Of a stretch of 64,000 nt of DNA, positions 9,689 through 17,925 are shown piece after piece. A program made the position numbers and the translations under genes. Numbering within the stretch: the first letter of the stretch is position 1; each line of letters starts with the position of its first letter. Origin of the DNA: an uncultured Parabacteroides sp. (GTDB lineage: Bacteria; Bacteroidota; Bacteroidia; Bacteroidales; Tannerellaceae). Where the stretch lies: contig UQLN01000019.1 in the NCBI GenBank assembly GCA_900541965.1, forward strand, positions 9,731-73,730, in the 5' to 3' direction. A model generated the notes under the pieces. That model was not told the origin of the DNA. It saw only the letters and a program-made list of their open reading frames with translations, and ran no database searches.

Positions 9689-10010
9689 ATGAATTACAAT
9701 CCACAAATCCACCATCGCCACAGCATCCGTTTGAAAGGATACGATTATTCCCAAGAAGGATTATATTTTGTAACAATATGCACCCACGCCCACCAACATT
9801 TATTCGGCGAGATCAAAAATGTCCCCCACATTGGGGCGGATTATTGCGTTTTTTAAATATCAATCAACGAAATTGGTTGATTTGCACAATCAAAAATTAT
9901 GGCAACGGAATTATTATGAACATATTATACGGAATGAGACGGCTTATTGGAATATATCTAATTATATTTTAAACAATCCTGAGCAATGGGCACACGATAG
10001 GTTACGATAA
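9689..10010 (+). pseudogene. remnant of a REP-associated (IS200-like, Y1) transposase
   Basis: An ATG at 9689 opens a frame reading IRLKGYDYSQEGLYFVTIC, the N terminus of REP-associated tyrosine transposases. That frame ends at 9856. In another frame from about 9840 the matching C terminus is seen: LWQRNYYEHIIRNE, then ISNYILNNPEQW, ending with TAA at 10008-10010. The middle, which would carry the HUH motif and the catalytic tyrosine, is missing, so the gene has an internal deletion plus a frame change and is dead. Its last bases overlap the 3' end of the convergent MATE gene. Confidence 0.85.
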
Positions 10011-11303
10011 TAAGATTGCCGATTGTTTTCGATGCCATAAAGCCCATTGCATGATACCACGTAACAGTAAATAAAGGATGAATGCCAGCCATAATGCATG
10101 GTTGCCCATTATACCATAAAAAAGATAATAGACGGAAAAAAATATACCGGAAGCTACTAACATAGAATATAACATTAGGCGAGTGGCAGTAGCACCTATC
10201 AGTATGCCATCCCACAGAAATGCAGCAAAACCTGCAAGAGGAATTGCCAATACCCAATAAAAATAATGGGATGCTTCTCCTATTACTGTAAAATCATTTG
10301 TTAATAAACTAAGAAAACTCTTTCCACCAGCACCATAAAGCAAAGTAAACAAAAGCGATAATCCTATTCCCCAGCCAAATAATAAATGTATCATACGTTT
10401 GAGGGCTGTATAGTTGCGTGCACCGATATACCGTCCGGTAAGCGCTTCGCCCGCATAGGCAAAGCCATCCATTATATAAGAAAATAAGGTAAACAATTGC
10501 ATCAACAATGTATTCACCGCAAGCACAACATCGCCTTGCCGGGCTCCGGTCGAAGTAAAAAAGGTTGTTACGGCAACAAGGCAAAGCGTTCGAAAAAAGA
10601 TATCACTATTCACTCCAAAGAAACGGCGCATAGCGCCATGTTCCATTATCTCTTTCCAACGCATTCGAATCTTTAACCGCCCATAATAACGGAACCAGAG
10701 TAATAAAGCCATCAGAAAACCACTATATTGTGCAATTAATGTTCCTAAAGCAACCCCTTCGACCTTCATTCCGAAGAAAAACACAAAACAAAGGCTTGCC
10801 ACAATATTGACAATATTTTGTGTAATAGCAATAAACATAGGGAAACGGGAATTCTGCATTCCTATATACCAACCTGAAAAGCCATATAAGCCTAAAACAG
10901 CCGGTGCTCCCCAAACACAAATATGAAAATATAAAGTAGCCAATTGCTCCACCTCCGGTGTCGTATCCAAAACCTCAAATGCTATTTTCCGGACCGGATA
11001 CTGTAATAGCAAGAGAAATAATGCAATAAACATTCCCACTCCCACAGCCCGGTACAATACACGCGCAACCTCTTTCAAATCCCTCTGCCCAAAAGCCTGT
11101 GAAGTCATGCCGCTCGTTCCCATACGGAGAAAGCCGAACAACCAGTAAATGATATTGAATAACATCCCTCCTACCGCAATTGCTCCGATATAAGACGCTG
11201 AGCCTAAATGTCCTACAATTGCAACATCCACCAATCCCAATAAGGGTACCGTTATATTAGAAACGATGGAAGGAAGTGCCAGTTGAAGTATTTTTTTGTT
11301 CAT
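10002..11303 (-). CDS. MATE-family multidrug/sodium antiporter (DinF-like)
   Basis: This 433-residue protein has about twelve hydrophobic segments and the MATE landmarks ALPSIVSNITVPLLGLVDVAIVGHLGS at the N terminus and SGMTSQAFGQRD in the first cytoplasmic loop. The short N terminus and the SGMTSQAFGQ loop resemble the DinF branch. MATE proteins export cationic drugs or metabolites in exchange for Na+ or H+ at the inner membrane. Upstream on the same strand lies a TAnnTTTG promoter (11327-11334), so it appears to be a single-gene unit. Substrate unknown. Confidence 0.93.
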   Translation of the reverse strand: MNKKILQLALPSIVSNITVPLLGLVDVAIVGHLGSASYIGAIAVGGMLFNIIYWLFGFLRMGTSGMTSQAFGQRDLKEVARVLYRAVGVGMFIALFLLLLQYPVRKIAFEVLDTTPEVEQLATLYFHICVWGAPAVLGLYGFSGWYIGMQNSRFPMFIAITQNIVNIVASLCFVFFFGMKVEGVALGTLIAQYSGFLMALLLWFRYYGRLKIRMRWKEIMEHGAMRRFFGVNSDIFFRTLCLVAVTTFFTSTGARQGDVVLAVNTLLMQLFTLFSYIMDGFAYAGEALTGRYIGARNYTALKRMIHLLFGWGIGLSLLFTLLYGAGGKSFLSLLTNDFTVIGEASHYFYWVLAIPLAGFAAFLWDGILIGATATRLMLYSMLVASGIFFSVYYLFYGIMGNHALWLAFILYLLLRGIMQWALWHRKQSAILLS

Positions 11304-11326
11304 GAAACCATATCTGAATAGGAATT

Positions 11327-11357
11327 CAAAGATAGCTATAAAAAATAATACATCAAC
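11327..11357 (-). promoter_or_regulatory. promoter of the MATE gene
   Basis: Read on the - strand: GTTG (11357-11354), 19 bases, TATCTTTG (11334-11327). The -7 box is perfect and the -33 box has one mismatch. It is 23 bases upstream of the start codon. Confidence 0.55.
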
Positions 11358-11367
11358 CGCCTATCCC

Positions 11368-13512
11368 TTACATTCCGGTTCCAAAACGGGAGGTATCAAC
11401 CGCTTTCACTTTTTTCTCTTTATAGCCACCAAAACTATAACGTAGCGTTAACGTTACATTCCGGGAATCCTGAAATAGCTTCATCCGGCTCTTTTGCCCC
11501 TGTTCGTCGATACGTGTAACCGGAGAACGCCCGAAAAAAAGGTCTTCCCCTCTCAAAGTCAACCGCATTTTATTCTTTGCAAAAGTCCAGACCAGACCCG
11601 CTGAGACATTCGATATACGCTCAATATCATATAATCCCTGAATAACAGGCGAGATACAATAACCACTCAGTTCCAAAGATACATTCTTGTCCTTTGTCAG
11701 GAAAAATGTATTGGTCAGAGCGGCTCTTCCAAACAATTTCGTACGATTAAATGAAATATCATACAAAGTACCTCTCTGATGCAATGCCGCTCCCGATAAA
11801 GTTAATTTTGAACTCATAAAATTTCCGGCTTTAAACGGAATCACAGCCATCAGCAGGAATGTATTATAAACATCCAGGTTAATTGTACGGAAAACAGATT
11901 GCATCCGGTCATGATATTGATACGTCTGCTGCAATATCTTATCCGGTTGTATCGAAGCAACCGCTCCAAAAACATACTTCCCTTTCAAAATATAATTCAC
12001 CACCCCTGTATATGTATATTGCGGCTTTAAATCCGTATTGCCGACAATAGACGTATATACATTCATATAGTGGACATTCGGAGTCGTCATCCAATAAGAA
12101 GGATACGATTTATCGCTTGAAAAAGAAATCATCCATACACCGGAAGGGGTACTCCGATAAGTAAAAGTCAACTGAGGAAACGGACTAATCCGGTTCCATA
12201 GCGTCCTTTTCTCCCCTGCCGAATCAACAGTAGCCCGATAGTATTGTAAAGAGACGGAAGCATCCAAAGATATTTTTTTCCCAAACTTCTTCGTAAAACC
12301 GATGAAGCCATTCGCCGCATAATCCTTTTGTTGTAAACTGAAAGAAACATCATCTTCCCCTTCTCCGTTTTTAAATACCTGTCCGGATTCATTCCAAGTA
12401 TCCGAATAGGAACCTTCAATCCCATAATTCAAAACCCACCCCTGAGGTAACTTATGGCTTTTATTAAGATACAAATTTCCCCGGTTCACACGCTGCCAGA
12501 ATAAGGTATAAATGGATTGTTCGCCACCTTTATCCAATTTATTCACAAGCACCTGAATATCTTTATCCCGGCTGAAAGTGTAATCTACTCCTATATTCAA
12601 ACCAGAATGCCCCACATAATCCGCACGTGCACTATGCATCAATGAATGAGAATATAACTCACTCTCTGTCTCTATCCGGTTCAATCCCATAAACTTCGTA
12701 ACAGCTCCACGCCGGGAAATTTGGTTCGGATCATAAAAGCTGCCGGTATAAGAAAAAGATAATTTATCCCGGTTTTTCAAATCGATATCCAAAGAAGTCC
12801 TCACCTTATGAGACAGACTATGCGTTTTATACCAATTATCCTGCCTTATATCGTACAACTCGCCATTTACTGTGGGCTGAACTAACATTTCCTCTTCATT
12901 CCTCCCCTGATTATAATCAATAGAATAATAAGCATCTACCGAGTATTTTTTTCCTATATAAAACAGATTTACCCTACCGGATGGAGAAAAATAATAGCCT
13001 TGTTTTCCTACGAAAGTAACCTCTCCTTTCAGCACATCTTTCAAGTTCCGGTCATTTTCTATCAATATATTAATCGCAGCCCCCCGTACCCCATACTGAG
13101 GAGGAGTACTATACAAAACATCCACATGGCGAACTTTAGAGGCCGATGTCGATTTAAGTAAATCGATTATCTGTTCGGTACTCATTGAACTTTTCCGCCC
13201 GTTTATCAGAATATGCGTAACTGGTGTTCCGATAATAGAAACATTATCCCCCTCTTTCTGTACACCTGGTAATTCTCCTAATATATCAAAGGCATTATCC
13301 ACCGGCTTACTCTTTATCAGACTCGGCACGTCAAACTGTAATTTGCCTTCTGATATTTTCACCAAAGGATGTTCGGCTTTAATAAAAACTTCGGGCAAAT
13401 CCACTTCGATACTATCGTTCATGACAATGCGCCCTGAACCTTTCGTTTCTTGTGCATACAACTCATTAGAAACACCAAAGAGGATTATCAACAAAGAGTA
13501 GATATATTTCAT
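11368..13512 (-). CDS. TonB-receptor-like outer-membrane beta-barrel protein (OMP_b-brl_3 type)
   Basis: The ATG at 13512 gives a clean signal peptide (MKYIYSLLIILFGVSNELYAQ) and a 714-residue protein; the frame runs 30 codons further upstream, but that part looks non-coding. After the signal come a short linker and a plug-like domain (FDILGELPGVQKEGD, VTHILINGRKSS, PPQYGVRGAAINILI), then a long barrel. This plan fits the barrel family found in Bacteroidetes with a plug but no SusD partner. It is divergent, with 152 bases between starts, from a histidine kinase/response regulator pair, which suggests control by that pair; this is inference. The ligand or role is not readable. Confidence 0.85.
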   Translation of the reverse strand: MKYIYSLLIILFGVSNELYAQETKGSGRIVMNDSIEVDLPEVFIKAEHPLVKISEGKLQFDVPSLIKSKPVDNAFDILGELPGVQKEGDNVSIIGTPVTHILINGRKSSMSTEQIIDLLKSTSASKVRHVDVLYSTPPQYGVRGAAINILIENDRNLKDVLKGEVTFVGKQGYYFSPSGRVNLFYIGKKYSVDAYYSIDYNQGRNEEEMLVQPTVNGELYDIRQDNWYKTHSLSHKVRTSLDIDLKNRDKLSFSYTGSFYDPNQISRRGAVTKFMGLNRIETESELYSHSLMHSARADYVGHSGLNIGVDYTFSRDKDIQVLVNKLDKGGEQSIYTLFWQRVNRGNLYLNKSHKLPQGWVLNYGIEGSYSDTWNESGQVFKNGEGEDDVSFSLQQKDYAANGFIGFTKKFGKKISLDASVSLQYYRATVDSAGEKRTLWNRISPFPQLTFTYRSTPSGVWMISFSSDKSYPSYWMTTPNVHYMNVYTSIVGNTDLKPQYTYTGVVNYILKGKYVFGAVASIQPDKILQQTYQYHDRMQSVFRTINLDVYNTFLLMAVIPFKAGNFMSSKLTLSGAALHQRGTLYDISFNRTKLFGRAALTNTFFLTKDKNVSLELSGYCISPVIQGLYDIERISNVSAGLVWTFAKNKMRLTLRGEDLFFGRSPVTRIDEQGQKSRMKLFQDSRNVTLTLRYSFGGYKEKKVKAVDTSRFGTGM

Positions 13513-13651
13513 GGCATTTTTCTTTTTTGTCAAAAATGAGATGTTCTGCCGGAACTTCCAAACTTCCCTCTTATTTGATAAGAGTATATAACACCTGTCC
13601 ATTGAATGTTATTTAGTCTTACCAAATAAACCGGCATAATCAAACTTTCCT

Positions 13652-13659
13652 TAAATTTG
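13652..13659 (+). promoter_or_regulatory. -7 box just before the histidine kinase start
   Basis: TAAATTTG matches TAnnTTTG and ends 5 bases before the ATG at 13665. Transcription would begin at or very near the start codon, giving a leaderless or almost leaderless message. No good TTTG is seen at the -33 position. Confidence 0.4.
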
Positions 13660-13664
13660 TTTAT

Positions 13665-15170
13665 ATGAAATCGTCCTTCAAATACATAGTTCTATTGGTC
13701 ATCATATCCCTGTCCGGAATATTTGTCTATCAATTATTCTGGATAACCGATTTATATCATGCTTACCAAAAACGGAATAAAGAAACTATTATGCAGGCGA
13801 TCAGGGATGCCGACCATATAGAGCTATTTGAGCGTGCCGACCGGATTAGTAAAATTCTGAAAAAACAGCGGGAAACAAGCAGTATTGTTGATTCTGAAGG
13901 AAACTTTGGTATTTCGACTAAGTTTCCAGATAAAGACTCAGTACAATCCGACACCTATAAAATCCTTCCTTTAGATACGAACCTATATAAAAATATCAGT
14001 GAAGAAAACCAGTGGATGTTGAAAAGTACCGCGGTAAAAGTAGGAGAAGCATACAGCTCCCTCGGTCTTTTAGGATTACAAATGCAACAGTCCCTTCATG
14101 AAATCATCGACAACAAAATTGCCCCGATTGGCATTGTCCGTTTTGACAGTATCCTAACCTCTCATTTGCATAATAACGGTCTGGATATCCGGCATTTTAC
14201 TGAAATAATCGATTTAAAAGACAGTTCTATTATTGCCTCTTCCATTCCTGAAAATGCCGATTTATCAAACTATGAACTCTACCAGTGGAAATACACGGCA
14301 TATAAACCCAAAGCCTATTACATCTATGCAGAATCCACCCAATGGAGTACCATCCGGATGATGACCGGTATCTTATTATCTTCATTCTTAATCCTCCTGA
14401 TTCTGGTCATTTCGTTTACTTATATGATTCGTTTCCTTCTTCACCAGAAAACAGTCGAACAGCTAAAAGATGATTTTACCCATAATGTCACCCATGAATT
14501 AAAAACTCCGATAGCCATTACCTATGCGGCAATCGAAGCCATAATTCATTATAACATTATTGAGAACAAAGAAAAGACTAACAAATACCTTCACATCTGC
14601 CACGAAGAACTTCAGCGACTCAGTAGTATGGTAGAGCAAATACTTTCTTTAAGCCTGGAACACAAAAAAGATTTCAAACTCAAATTCGAGCCAACTCAAT
14701 TAAAGGAACTGATTGACAAAATCATAGAACAACAAACAATCAAATCGTCCAAGCCATTCCAAACTGAGTTAGAAATCAAACCGGACACAATCTGTTTGGA
14801 TGCAGACCGGACACATTTATATAATGTTATCAGTAATATTATAGACAATGCGATCAAATATTCCGGAGATAATCCGGTCATCCGAATAAGTGCCACAGGT
14901 ACAGAAGACCATATTCAAATCAGGATAACAGACAATGGCATAGGTATCAACAAAGAAAACCTGCCACACATTTTTGATAAATTTTACCGTATACCCAACG
15001 AAAAGGGTAGTCCGGTAAAAGGATATGGAATCGGATTATTTTATGTCAGGACAATGGTTCAAAAGCATAACGGAACAATCAAAGTAGAGAGCATTCCCGG
15101 AAAAGGCAGTAGTTTCACTATCATATTACCACAGAAACATGAAAAATACAAAGCAGATTCTAATTGTTGA
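13665..15170 (+). CDS. two-component sensor histidine kinase
   Basis: The kinase has 501 residues. A first membrane helix lies at about residues 7-27, then a periplasmic sensor region of some 200 residues, and a second helix at about 228-255. The phospho-acceptor stretch HNVTHELKTPIA has its histidine at 277. The ATP-binding domain shows the N box (VISNIIDNAIKYSG), G1 (ITDNGIGI), the F box (IFDKFYRIP) and G2 (GYGIGLFYV). It overlaps the response regulator by 32 bases. It belongs to the same broad class as Bacteroides RprX but is not close enough to name. The signal sensed is unknown; the neighbouring barrel gene is a likely target. Confidence 0.94.
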   Translation: MKSSFKYIVLLVIISLSGIFVYQLFWITDLYHAYQKRNKETIMQAIRDADHIELFERADRISKILKKQRETSSIVDSEGNFGISTKFPDKDSVQSDTYKILPLDTNLYKNISEENQWMLKSTAVKVGEAYSSLGLLGLQMQQSLHEIIDNKIAPIGIVRFDSILTSHLHNNGLDIRHFTEIIDLKDSSIIASSIPENADLSNYELYQWKYTAYKPKAYYIYAESTQWSTIRMMTGILLSSFLILLILVISFTYMIRFLLHQKTVEQLKDDFTHNVTHELKTPIAITYAAIEAIIHYNIIENKEKTNKYLHICHEELQRLSSMVEQILSLSLEHKKDFKLKFEPTQLKELIDKIIEQQTIKSSKPFQTELEIKPDTICLDADRTHLYNVISNIIDNAIKYSGDNPVIRISATGTEDHIQIRITDNGIGINKENLPHIFDKFYRIPNEKGSPVKGYGIGLFYVRTMVQKHNGTIKVESIPGKGSSFTIILPQKHEKYKADSNC

Positions 15171-15831
15171 AGATGAAGTTACCCTGGCTATGATTATCCA
15201 GGATGCGCTCGAAGCCGAGGGGTATGAAGCGGTGATTGCAAACAACGGTTTACAAGGAATCGATTCTTATTATAAATATCACCCTGACTTAATTATTGCA
15301 GATATTATGATGCCGGGAATAGATGGTTTTGAAATGATAAGCCGGATCCGGAAAGAAGATAAAGAAACTCCGGTTCTGTTTCTCAGTGCCCGTTCCTCTA
15401 CCGATGATATTGTTTCCGGATTCGAATTAGGAGCAAACGATTATGTACGCAAGCCTTTCAGCCTACGGGAATTAATTGTTCGCACGAAAGCTCTTCTCAG
15501 CAAAAGTAAAGCAGAAGAAGAGAAGGCCGGATTCTATGAAATAGGGCTTTATACTTTCTATCCTAAAACTCAAACCTTATTAATAGCCGGAGAAAGCAAT
15601 ACACTCTCTTTCAAAGAATCAGAAATATTAAAGCGTTTATGCGAAAACGAAACCCAACCTATTTACAGTAAAGATATTCTTCTCAATTTATGGGGAGACG
15701 ATAGCTTTTACAATGCACGCAGCCTGCATGTATTTATTACCAAACTACGTCATAAACTGGAAAAAGACCCCCGCATCAAGATACTGAACGTACGAGGTAT
15801 CGGCTATAAATTAATTTGCGAGCAACTCTGA
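15139..15831 (+). CDS. OmpR-family response regulator
   Basis: The 230-residue protein has an N-terminal receiver domain with acidic residues in ILIVEDE, phospho-acceptor Asp55 (LIIADIMMPG) and the conserved Lys in DYVRKPFSLREL. A winged-helix DNA-binding domain follows from about residue 135 (LSFKESEILKRLCEN, SLHVFITKLRHKLEKDPRIKILNVRGIGYKL). The start at 15139 lies inside the kinase gene, which implies translational coupling. It is the partner of the upstream kinase and should bind promoter DNA, perhaps in the divergent interval at 13513-13664. Confidence 0.95.
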   Translation: MKNTKQILIVEDEVTLAMIIQDALEAEGYEAVIANNGLQGIDSYYKYHPDLIIADIMMPGIDGFEMISRIRKEDKETPVLFLSARSSTDDIVSGFELGANDYVRKPFSLRELIVRTKALLSKSKAEEEKAGFYEIGLYTFYPKTQTLLIAGESNTLSFKESEILKRLCENETQPIYSKDILLNLWGDDSFYNARSLHVFITKLRHKLEKDPRIKILNVRGIGYKLICEQL

Positions 15832-15832
15832 T

Positions 15833-15871
15833 ATAAACCAACAGTATGTACAAATCAGGTTGGTTTATTTC
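15833..15871. terminator. terminator shared by the response regulator and the MFS gene
   Basis: ATAAACCAAC (15833-15842) pairs perfectly with GTTGGTTTAT (15859-15868). On the + strand T-rich bases follow. The right arm overlaps the last codons of the convergent MFS gene. Confidence 0.7.
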
Positions 15872-17082
15872 CGGAAACTGTTTCTCAACGCCATTATTGA
15901 AGGAATAAAGAAAGAGACAACTCCTATTATCCCGACCAAAACTCCACCGATTATAAAGGTATGTCCAATACCTATCGTATCGGCAAGGAACCCGGTACTC
16001 ATCAGACCTATCATAGAAGGAAGCATACTTACACTCATATAAAAAGAAAATACCCGTCCCATTACAGCCGGATTAATACGGGTTTGGACTACGGTTGTAA
16101 ATGATGCCATATAAAGGGAACCCGAAATACCCCCTATAGCTGTCAATACGACAAACAACGGATACCCTGAAACCGGCAAGACTCCCGAAAACAGAAATGT
16201 GGAACCCAATAAAATATACATCCAGTTAATCAAAGATATTTCATTAATCCGGAATTTTTTCATTCCCAGGAAAGCTCCGCCCAACAAAGCCCCAGTTCCC
16301 CAGGCTGCCTCTACCAGACTAATCTGATATGCATTTCCCGAATAATGATTAAGAGTCATCAACGGATACAACACACTCACCGGCATAATAAAGAATGTAC
16401 CTATAATGGACAGGATGAACAACCAGGACAGCCCGTTTTGACTGCGTACTTCCGTAAACGCTTCTTTTGCCTCCTTCAGCAACCGGACCTTTTGCGTTCG
16501 TTCTTCGTTTTCCGGGTCAGGAATCGTCACGAACAAAAGCGAAGTACAAGCCAATGCCGCTCCTATCACATCCAATAAAAGGATATTCGTCATCTTCATA
16601 AACGAGATAAAAAGAGCAGCTAAAGCCGGTCCGGCAATATTACATGCCGACTGGATTATCTGGTTAATCCCGGCAATACGAATCAATTCCGACTTTGGAG
16701 CCAGTAAAGGAACGGAAGCCTGCATCGCCGGCATATGAAAAGCAGAACCCACCGAACGCATTGCCAGCAAAATATACACATGTCCTATCCGGGCTATATC
16801 CAGATAAAACAAGACAGCCAGAATCATTGTACAAAAAGCAATAAAACTATCAGCCAAAATCATCACCCGCTTCCTTTTCCATCGGTCGATAAAAATACCG
16901 GTAAACAATCCCAATATCGACTGAGGAAGCATTGCAGCAATCGTTGCAAAAGCCAGTACCTCAGCAGATTTCGTTTCAAAACTAAGCCACAAAACAATTG
17001 CAAAATTGACAATCGAGCTGGTTAGTATGGAGAAAAACTGCCCGGTCCATATAATAGCGAATACTCTTTTCCAGTTATTCAT
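15865..17082 (-). CDS. MFS exporter (MFS_3/macrolide-efflux-like)
   Basis: From the ATG at 17082 the protein has 405 residues and about twelve membrane segments; a TTG 21 bases further upstream is a weaker start. The N terminus NWKRVFAIIWTGQFFSILTS and the loop IFIDRWKRKRVMILAD are typical of the MFS_3 group that includes EntS-like and MefA-like exporters. RINPAVMGRVFSFY in the second half is another family mark. It probably exports a small molecule with the proton gradient at the inner membrane. It is convergent with the response regulator and has no operon partner. Substrate unknown. Confidence 0.9.
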   Translation of the reverse strand: MNNWKRVFAIIWTGQFFSILTSSIVNFAIVLWLSFETKSAEVLAFATIAAMLPQSILGLFTGIFIDRWKRKRVMILADSFIAFCTMILAVLFYLDIARIGHVYILLAMRSVGSAFHMPAMQASVPLLAPKSELIRIAGINQIIQSACNIAGPALAALFISFMKMTNILLLDVIGAALACTSLLFVTIPDPENEERTQKVRLLKEAKEAFTEVRSQNGLSWLFILSIIGTFFIMPVSVLYPLMTLNHYSGNAYQISLVEAAWGTGALLGGAFLGMKKFRINEISLINWMYILLGSTFLFSGVLPVSGYPLFVVLTAIGGISGSLYMASFTTVVQTRINPAVMGRVFSFYMSVSMLPSMIGLMSTGFLADTIGIGHTFIIGGVLVGIIGVVSFFIPSIMALRNSFRK

Positions 17083-17089
17083 AAAATAA

Positions 17090-17170
17090 TTGATAATTGA
17101 CAAGTAACAAAAGAACCCACGTTTATTTTTTTAGTCAGCTAAAAACACTGTCAACTGTCACTTGTCAACT
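17090..17170. repeat. 7-bp tandem repeats in inverted arrangement
   Basis: At 17090-17110 there are three 7-base units in the forward sense (TTGATAA, TTGACAA, GTAACAA). At 17148-17168 there are three in the reverse sense (CTGTCAA, CTGTCAC, TTGTCAA). The two blocks are inverted copies separated by about 37 bases. The same 7-base family occurs at 43355-43398. The block lies between the MFS and tpx genes. No coding function is seen. Confidence 0.7.
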
Positions 17171-17208
17171 AAAAAAACGAAGGCTGCGAGATTCACATCC
17201 GACAGCCT
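17171..17208 (-). terminator. rho-independent terminator of tpx
   Basis: On the - strand an 11-position stem begins GGCTG and closes CAGCC around a GTGA loop, with two wobble pairs and one mismatch. A run of seven T follows 3 bases after the stem. Confidence 0.75.
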
Positions 17209-17257
17209 CCTACACTAACCCTTAACTTTAACCAATGAAAAACAATAATCAAATTTA

Positions 17258-17761
17258 TTAGTTTTTTAGCGAAGCGATTGCGGCTTCGTAATTCGGCTCG
17301 TTTGTTATTTCGGAAACAAGTTCTTCATAAACAACCTTACCAGTTTCGTCAACTACTATCACGCCACGGGCTAATAAACCTTTAAGCGGACCGTCGACCA
17401 TAAGCATCCCGTACTTATTTTCGAAGCAAGAACAACGGAATGCAGAAAGTGGAACCACTTTATCTATACCTTCCGTAGTACAGAAACGTCCTTGCGCAAA
17501 TGGTAAATCTTTTGATACTGCTAAAACTACTGTATTGGGTAGAGAAGCAGCTTCTTTATTAAAACGTCTTACCGAGGCGGCACAAACTGCTGTATCCAAA
17601 CTCGGAAATACATTAATTACAACTTTTTTTCCTTTCAGATCTTTCAGGGATAATTCTGATAAATCATTTTTTACACCCTTAAAATCCGGAGCCTCTGCTC
17701 CTACTACAGGTAAAGTACCATTGGTATTTACCTCATTACCTTTAAATGTAATTTTTGCCAT
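17258..17761 (-). CDS. tpx: thiol peroxidase (atypical 2-Cys peroxiredoxin)
   Basis: This is a 167-residue Tpx that reduces hydrogen and alkyl peroxides in the cytoplasm using thioredoxin. The peroxidatic cysteine is Cys60 in FPSLDTAVCAASVRRF and the resolving cysteine is Cys94 in DLPFAQGRFC, the expected pair. The N terminus ITFKGNEVNTNGTLPVVG and the C terminus are normal. Oddly, there are two more cysteines in AFRCSCFENKYG, a region that is usually cysteine-free. It is a single gene with its own promoter and terminator. Confidence 0.97.
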   Translation of the reverse strand: MAKITFKGNEVNTNGTLPVVGAEAPDFKGVKNDLSELSLKDLKGKKVVINVFPSLDTAVCAASVRRFNKEAASLPNTVVLAVSKDLPFAQGRFCTTEGIDKVVPLSAFRCSCFENKYGMLMVDGPLKGLLARGVIVVDETGKVVYEELVSEITNEPNYEAAIASLKN

Positions 17762-17802
17762 TTTTTGTAGTATTTTATGTTCCTTACTCTCAAAGCGGCA
17801 TA

Positions 17803-17810
17803 CAAATATA
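17803..17810 (-). promoter_or_regulatory. -7 box of the tpx promoter
   Basis: TATATTTG on the - strand matches TAnnTTTG and lies 42 bases upstream of the tpx start. The -33 element is poor. Confidence 0.5.
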
Positions 17811-17899
17811 AGCTGCTTTGCGCAATGTAAACCAATGTATATGCAAGAAAGTTTCCCTTTTTAATGTTTTTTAATTACTTAACACAAAAACTCTTTTCC

Positions 17900-17907
17900 T
17901 ATCTTTG
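17900..17907 (+). promoter_or_regulatory. -7 box of the rmuC-transporter-dinB promoter
   Basis: TATCTTTG matches TAnnTTTG. It lies 18 bases before the ATG at 17926, and this position argues against the upstream TTG at 17905 as the rmuC start because that codon would be inside the promoter. Confidence 0.55.
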
Positions 17908-17925
17908 GCGAAAAATAAGAAAAAC

